In this document: positions 59,965-64,000 of the stretch, piece by piece | Layout: every line of letters begins with the position of its first letter | Position numbering within the stretch: position 1 is the stretch's first letter | Assembly (NCBI GenBank): GCA_910576775.1 | Contig: CAJTJV010000002.1 | Location: 131,949-195,948, forward strand | DNA: 64,000 nucleotides | Origin: an uncultured Muribaculaceae bacterium | GTDB taxonomy: Bacteria > Bacteroidota > Bacteroidia > Bacteroidales > Muribaculaceae | Direction of reading: 5' to 3' | The notes under the pieces: generated by a model | Told to the model about the DNA's origin: nothing | Database searches by the model: none | The model's input: only the letters and a program-made list of their open reading frames with translations | Translations under genes and position numbers: made by a program

Positions 59965-62282
59965 GATAGTAATTTGAATCGTGCGAATTTTAGTAATAAA
60001 GTCTTGTCACCGGAAGATGTAAAGCTTACTATAATCCTATGGTCAGGTCGACTTTTATCGATTTTTTGGATAATACCGAGGCCAAAACTCGAATGTTGGA
60101 TCCGTTGTCCTTGCCTGAGCTCTGATGACGAATGTATGAAAAACTCACCGGTATCTGATGATGGTGTAAGCGTCGAATCTCCAATTGTTTTATGGATAGT
60201 GACAGCTGTTGGTGCTGTTTTTGGCACTGGATTTGTCTGGTTTGACGGAATGAAACTCGGTCGTTTTGTCTGCGAAGACATAGACCGGTTCGGTGAAGCA
60301 ATGTAAGGTAACTGAGTTCCCATCATGCCCTTCAGGAATTTTGGTGAGATATCGGAGATGAATCTCGAACGTATAGAGTTTCGATTTTCTCCGCTTACCA
60401 TACGTTTGGAGGCATATGATAACATACAGAATTGTTTTGCACGTGTAATTGCTACATAAAGCAACCGTCTTTCTTCCTCGATATCAGAATTAGAAGCGCA
60501 TTTGTCGGATGGTAATAGGCGTTCCTCAACTCCTACGACAAACACTGCGTCGAATTCAAGACCTTTGGCAGAGTGTATTGTCATAAGGGTGACTCCTTCC
60601 GTTCCACCATTTTCGGTATCCTGATCGGTCATAAGAGAGATTTCCGACAGATATTCGGCGAGATGGGCTGTTTCCCCCTCAGTATATCGATCTTCAGTGA
60701 ATGTCTTTACGCCGTTGAGCAGTTCTAAAAGATTCTCACGTTTGCTTATGTTTTCAGGTGTGTTTCCGGCTACATATTCTGCCAGCAGGCCTGATTTGTC
60801 CACGATGTGATTTGCTGCCTCGTCGGCAGGATGCTCGGCAGTGAACTGCACAATGTCATCAAGAATAATTTTGAAAGATACAAGTTTTGCGGCTGTTCCT
60901 TTGTTGATCGGTAATGAATAATGAGTTGGATTGCCGAGTACCTCAAACATGCTGACACCGGCATTGATGGCAACCGTGCGAATCTTGCCAATAGTAGTAT
61001 CGCCGATACCTCGCTTTGGAGTATTGATAATACGTGTAAGAGCCTCGTCATCGTTAGGGTTTATGCTAAGTCGCATGTAACAGACGGCGTCCTTGATCTC
61101 CTTTCTTTGATAGAAAGCCAGACCTCCATAAATATGGTATGGGATATTTCGGTTGCGCAAGGATTCTTCAAGTACGCGTGACTGGGCGTTGGTACGGTAT
61201 AGTACTGCAATCTCTCCGAATTGAATTCCATCCGCCCGGTGAATACGGGAGATCCGTGAAGCTACGGTATTTGCTTCTTCATATTCATTGAAAGCCTCGG
61301 TAAGCTCGAGCCGTTCGCCATCCTCGCCGGTCGTGTAAACGTCCTTGGTTATTTGTTCCTTGTTGGCTGCAATCAGGCTATTGGCAGCTCCAATGATATT
61401 CCCGGTCGAACGGTAATTCTGTTCGAGCTTGAAAATACGGATATTGTCGAAAGTCTTGTGTAAATCGAGTATATTGTGAATATTGGCTCCGCGGAATGAA
61501 TAAATGCTTTGGGCATCATCCCCGACGACACAAATTCGGTTTTTAGTTCCGCCAAGTTGACGTACAATCAGATGCTGGGCGAAATTAGTGTCCTGATATT
61601 CATCTACAAGAATGTATTCGAAAAAGTTACGGTAACGTTCGAGTATATCAGGATTGTCACGGAGTAATACGTTGGTGTAGTATAACAGATCATCGAAATC
61701 CATAGCATCTGCTATGCGGCATCTGTCACGGTATATTCTGAATATATCGCAGAATCGGCTCCGTTTTGCGTTTCTGTCGGTTTCCATAAGTTCGGCGTCG
61801 GCAGCGTATGCTTCGGGAGATATAAGTTGGTTTTTCGCCCATGATATATCTTGTGCAATTTGCCCAGGACGATAAATCTTGTCGTCAAGTGACAATTCTT
61901 TTATTATGTTCCTTATCAGAGATTTCGAATCAGTCGTGTCGTAGATGGTGAAATTATTCTTGAATCCTATCCTATCGGCATTGTATCTCAGAATACGGGC
62001 AAATATTGAATGGAAAGTTCCCATCCATAGGTGTGACGCCATGTTTTCACCGACAAGTGTTGATATTCGTTCCCGCATTTCGCGGGCTGCCTTGTTGGTG
62101 AATGTCAATGCAAGGATGCGGTTCGCTTGTATGCCCTGATGCAGCAGGTGCACGATTTTGTACGTAAGAACCCTCGTTTTGCCGGAACCCGCTCCTGCGA
62201 TGACAAGTTCCGGGCCGCCGAGATATTCTACAGCGGCTCGTTGTGCGTCATTGAGATTTTCGAGATAATTGTCGCCGACCAT
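59961..62282 (-). CDS. pcrA: UvrD/PcrA-type ATP-dependent DNA helicase
   Basis: Superfamily 1A 3'-5' helicase, 773 residues. It carries Walker A AGAGSGKT (29-36), motif Ia ALTFTNKAAREM, motif II VDEYQDTN, motif III GDDAQSIYSFRGA, motif IV QNYRST and motif V VTLMTIHSAKGLEFD. Motif VI follows as RRLLYVAITRAK. A Ser/Pro/Thr-rich linker precedes a C-terminal basic domain with the FGLGIIQKID motif that binds RNA polymerase in PcrA homologues. It starts at the end of the DUF4250 gene (TAATG overlap) and ends in ATGA with nspC. Confidence 0.95.
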   Translation of the reverse strand: MVGDNYLENLNDAQRAAVEYLGGPELVIAGAGSGKTRVLTYKIVHLLHQGIQANRILALTFTNKAAREMRERISTLVGENMASHLWMGTFHSIFARILRYNADRIGFKNNFTIYDTTDSKSLIRNIIKELSLDDKIYRPGQIAQDISWAKNQLISPEAYAADAELMETDRNAKRSRFCDIFRIYRDRCRIADAMDFDDLLYYTNVLLRDNPDILERYRNFFEYILVDEYQDTNFAQHLIVRQLGGTKNRICVVGDDAQSIYSFRGANIHNILDLHKTFDNIRIFKLEQNYRSTGNIIGAANSLIAANKEQITKDVYTTGEDGERLELTEAFNEYEEANTVASRISRIHRADGIQFGEIAVLYRTNAQSRVLEESLRNRNIPYHIYGGLAFYQRKEIKDAVCYMRLSINPNDDEALTRIINTPKRGIGDTTIGKIRTVAINAGVSMFEVLGNPTHYSLPINKGTAAKLVSFKIILDDIVQFTAEHPADEAANHIVDKSGLLAEYVAGNTPENISKRENLLELLNGVKTFTEDRYTEGETAHLAEYLSEISLMTDQDTENGGTEGVTLMTIHSAKGLEFDAVFVVGVEERLLPSDKCASNSDIEEERRLLYVAITRAKQFCMLSYASKRMVSGENRNSIRSRFISDISPKFLKGMMGTQLPYIASPNRSMSSQTKRPSFIPSNQTNPVPKTAPTAVTIHKTIGDSTLTPSSDTGEFFIHSSSELRQGQRIQHSSFGLGIIQKIDKSRPDHRIIVSFTSSGDKTLLLKFARFKLLS

Positions 62283-62461
62283 TATTTGAATTGGTTGACG
62301 GATGGTACATATTCAAAACCGGCATCTGAAAGACGTTTCTCAAGACTTGTACGTTTGATATCAAGTGATGCACAAAGCTCATCCAGATTAACGTACTCGT
62401 CTCGTAGTTTCATATTTATGTAGCTTAGTAAAATATATGGGTCGGAAGGTATATTAGCCAT
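62282..62461 (-). CDS. DUF4250 small protein
   Basis: A 59-residue protein opening with MANIPSDPYILLSYINMKLR and ending in YVPSVNQFK. This plan (helix, LDELCASLDIKRTSLEKRL helix, short tail) is the DUF4250 family, whose role is unknown. The middle has a weak helix-turn-helix look (DELCASLDIKR). Its stop overlaps the helicase start by one base, and its start overlaps the end of the DMT transporter gene by eight. It is conserved in form and too short for typical length cut-offs, so it is easily missed. Confidence 0.88.
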   Translation of the reverse strand: MANIPSDPYILLSYINMKLRDEYVNLDELCASLDIKRTSLEKRLSDAGFEYVPSVNQFK

Positions 62462-63404
62462 TGTCTGAATGTGTATGTTGATTGTGGGGCTGCAATTTAT
62501 TAATATTGTCGCCGGCCCAAAGACCTGCCAAAATAAGGAAGATACCTATATAGCCGGCAAGTGAAACATGCTCGCCAAGTACTACAGACGATACAAGGAG
62601 CGTCATTATTGGTTGGAAATACATATAATTATTAGCCTTGACGGCTCCGAGATTCTTGACGACGAGAGCCCACAATACATATCCGACTGTAGATGCGCCT
62701 ACCCCGAGAAACAGAAGATTACCATAAATCTGCGGTTCCCATATAATATCAAGGACATTTACCGAATCGTGTTCTACAAGGAGGAATGGTATTGCGGTAA
62801 TACAACCGTAGAAAAACGTCTTCCGTGATATGAACCAGATGTCATAATGTGCATTAAGCTGTCGTAATATTAAAGAATATACAGCCCAACAACATGCTGC
62901 GGCAAGAGATAGAAAGTCGCCTAACGGTCTTACTTGAACTGAGGTACTGCTGTTGAATACAACAAATCCTACACCTACAATTGCTATCATTGAGCCGATG
63001 AATGTACCTTTGCCAAGTTTTTCCGTTTTGTATACAAGTCCGACGAGCATTACCGTAATCAATGGTGATAAGGACGTTAGAAGCGATACATTTGTGGTTA
63101 AAGTATATCTTAATGCAAAATTTTCAGCAATGAAATATATGGAACCACCACAGATGCCACATAGAATAAACATACCCTCCTCTCTTAGGTTCGAAGCCCA
63201 TAACCGATTGTGGGATATCAAAACAACCAAAATATAGGCAAGTAAAAATCGACAAACATAAATTTGAACCGGCCCCATCCCGTTTTCAAGTAGAACCTTA
63301 GTGGAAACGAATGAATAACCCCACATCGCAACTGTAATCAGAGCTGCGACATGTCCTAGAAAGAAGCCTCCGGAAATCTTTGAATTGTTAGTCGAAATAT
63401 GCAT
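62454..63404 (-). CDS. EamA/DMT-family transporter
   Basis: Inner-membrane transporter with ten predicted helices. The ATG at 63404 gives about 316 residues; the frame runs on to 63506, but that part lies beyond the promoter at 63428-63457 and is excluded. Two EamA repeats are seen: residues about 12-140 (GHVAALITVAMWGYSFVSTK) and about 150-300 (GDFLSLAAACCWAVYSLILR). Family members export amino acids or nucleotide sugars or import sugars; the substrate is unknown here. It is the first gene of the operon leading to the DUF4250 gene and the helicase. Confidence 0.88.
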   Translation of the reverse strand: MHISTNNSKISGGFFLGHVAALITVAMWGYSFVSTKVLLENGMGPVQIYVCRFLLAYILVVLISHNRLWASNLREEGMFILCGICGGSIYFIAENFALRYTLTTNVSLLTSLSPLITVMLVGLVYKTEKLGKGTFIGSMIAIVGVGFVVFNSSTSVQVRPLGDFLSLAAACCWAVYSLILRQLNAHYDIWFISRKTFFYGCITAIPFLLVEHDSVNVLDIIWEPQIYGNLLFLGVGASTVGYVLWALVVKNLGAVKANNYMYFQPIMTLLVSSVVLGEHVSLAGYIGIFLILAGLWAGDNINKLQPHNQHTHSDNG

Positions 63405-63427
63405 ATCGATACAAATGTTTGCTCTTA

Positions 63428-63457
63428 CAAAATTACTCATTAATCGGATAGACACAA
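63428..63457 (-). promoter_or_regulatory. Bacteroidota-type promoter for DMT-helicase operon
   Basis: Minus strand: TTG at 63457-63455, a 19 bp spacer and TAATTTTG at 63435-63428, 24 bases before the ATG at 63404. It decides the choice of the shorter transporter start. Confidence 0.65.
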
Positions 63458-63602
63458 AAAAATCTGAATAACAAAAGTCGATGTATTCCCGATATAGATA
63501 TATCATAATAACTTTAGTGTAATATTCAAATGTGCAAATATTTGATTAAGGGTGTTTTATGAAAACTGATGAAAATTGGTTGAAAAAAAGTTATTGAAAA
63601 AT

Positions 63603-63633
63603 TTGTGCGAATCAAAAATTGCCATTAACTTTG
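63603..63633 (+). promoter_or_regulatory. Bacteroidota-type promoter for tRNA-Lys
   Basis: TTG at 63603-63605, a 20 bp spacer and TAACTTTG at 63626-63633, 32 bases before the tRNA. This is a close match to the consensus. Confidence 0.8.
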
Positions 63634-63665
63634 CACCGCAAAACGGAAAAAGACGTTATCTAAAT

Positions 63666-63738
<73 letters not shown>

Positions 63739-63761
63739 CAAGACAAAATGTCTAAATGTTG

Positions 63762-63797
63762 AAAAACGCTGAAATCACTTGATTTTCAGCGTTTTTT
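63762..63797 (+). terminator. Intrinsic terminator after tRNA-Lys
   Basis: AAAAACGCTGAAATCA (63762-63777) pairs with TGATTTTCAGCGTTTTTT (63780-63797), with a single-base bulge and a two-base loop between the arms. A T-run ends the arm. It lies 23 bases after the tRNA. Confidence 0.85.
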
Positions 63798-63842
63798 CTT
63801 TTTGCCCAAATTGCAGAATTATGAAAAACGATACGGTCAGGT

Positions 63843-63910
63843 GTGAGTGATGTGTGAGTGCTCACGTTTGTGAGTGATTCCACTCACAGTTGCGAAATAT
63901 CAACTGTGAG
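63843..63910. repeat. GTGAGTG direct-repeat and inverted-repeat cluster beyond tRNA-Lys
   Basis: GTGAGTG occurs at 63843-63849, 63854-63860 and 63870-63876, with its reverse CACTCAC at 63881-63887. An exact ten bp inverted repeat, CTCACAGTTG (63883-63892) and CAACTGTGAG (63901-63910), flanks an eight-base spacer. No gene of the plus strand begins here before the window ends. Such closely spaced sites are usual for recombinase or repressor binding. Confidence 0.5.
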
Positions 63911-64000
63911 CTGGCTGAAATTCCGAAAGTTAGCCTTGCAAATTCATTCACAAAGTGGGGTTTTGAGCGGAGGAACGAACCTTTGACCCGGTTGAGGTCG

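Noticed and set aside
63405..63506. Upstream extension of the DMT transporter frame
   Set aside because: It runs over the consensus promoter (63428-63457), so it would not be transcribed as a leader. The ATG at 63404 fits better.
63862..63999. 46-codon minus-strand frame open to the window edge (starts with DLNRVKGSF in the edge reading)
   Set aside because: It could be the end of a gene beyond the edge, but it crosses the inverted-repeat cluster and I cannot support a family. Left uncalled.

Overview
The window is a gene-dense chromosomal stretch from a member of the order Bacteroidales, most likely a gut Muribaculaceae- or Bacteroidaceae-type organism. The evidence is: repeated Bacteroidota-type promoters (TTG, 19-21 bp spacer, TAnnTTTG) upstream of many genes on both strands; a complete aerotolerance (Bat) operon; a fused FeoA-FeoB iron transporter; a two-subunit B12-dependent methylmalonyl-CoA mutase; a DUF5686 outer-membrane protein; and an exported choloylglycine-hydrolase homologue that fits a gut habitat. 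Most of the window is core chromosome. No insertion sequence, prophage or CRISPR array is visible. The only accessory-looking places are an unassigned 0.9 kb stretch near 42 kb and the repeat-rich sequence after the tRNA at the right edge.

Layout. 1-3.2 kb (+): the end of a DsbD-like thioredoxin protein, mazG and topB. 3.2-14.8 kb (-): nine tightly packed genes read leftward from one good promoter: clpP, clpX, recQ, a sugar kinase fused to a RapZ C-terminal domain, a MurU-like nucleotidyltransferase, feoAB, dCMP deaminase, an S41 protease and 5-formyl-THF cyclo-ligase. 15-20.4 kb (+): an AlkD-like helical-repeat protein, an MBOAT acyltransferase, the choloylglycine-hydrolase homologue and dnaG. 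20.4-26 kb: a lipoprotein, plsC, an AI-2E-type permease, an MFS transporter, an MBL hydrolase and rsmG. 26.2-35.6 kb (+): an S1-domain protein, then moxR-DUF58-hyp-batA-batB-batC-batD-batE. 35.7-37.2 kb (+): a small putative DNA-binding protein and a tandem universal stress protein.

37.2-41 kb (-): a three-gene, apparently exported murein-peptide cassette (transglutaminase-like protein, NlpC/P60 endopeptidase, dipeptide epimerase). 41.2-42.7 kb: an XRE regulator and a long non-coding interval holding a GCAAAT repeat cluster and an orphan terminator. 42.7-50 kb: uvrA, a DUF5686 outer-membrane protein, a CYTH enzyme and rlmD. 50-54 kb (-): mutA-mutB. 54.4-57 kb (-): endonuclease IV and an MFS transporter with a large extra domain. 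57.1-63.4 kb (-): an operon with 1-8 bp overlaps: DMT transporter, DUF4250 small protein, PcrA/UvrD helicase, nspC, a GT2 glycosyltransferase and radC. 63.7 kb (+): tRNA-Lys(CTT), followed by a terminator and a cluster of inverted repeats.

Two themes recur. Cell-wall recycling appears twice: the AmgK-like kinase/RapZ fusion with a MurU-like enzyme would salvage amino sugars, and the 37-41 kb cassette would break down stem peptides. Genome maintenance is also heavily represented (topB, recQ, uvrA, pcrA, nfo, radC, dnaG, mazG). Start codons were re-chosen for several genes where the longest frame ran past the conserved N-terminus; these are noted in the entries. All function calls rest on motif and family recognition by eye; no database search was run.
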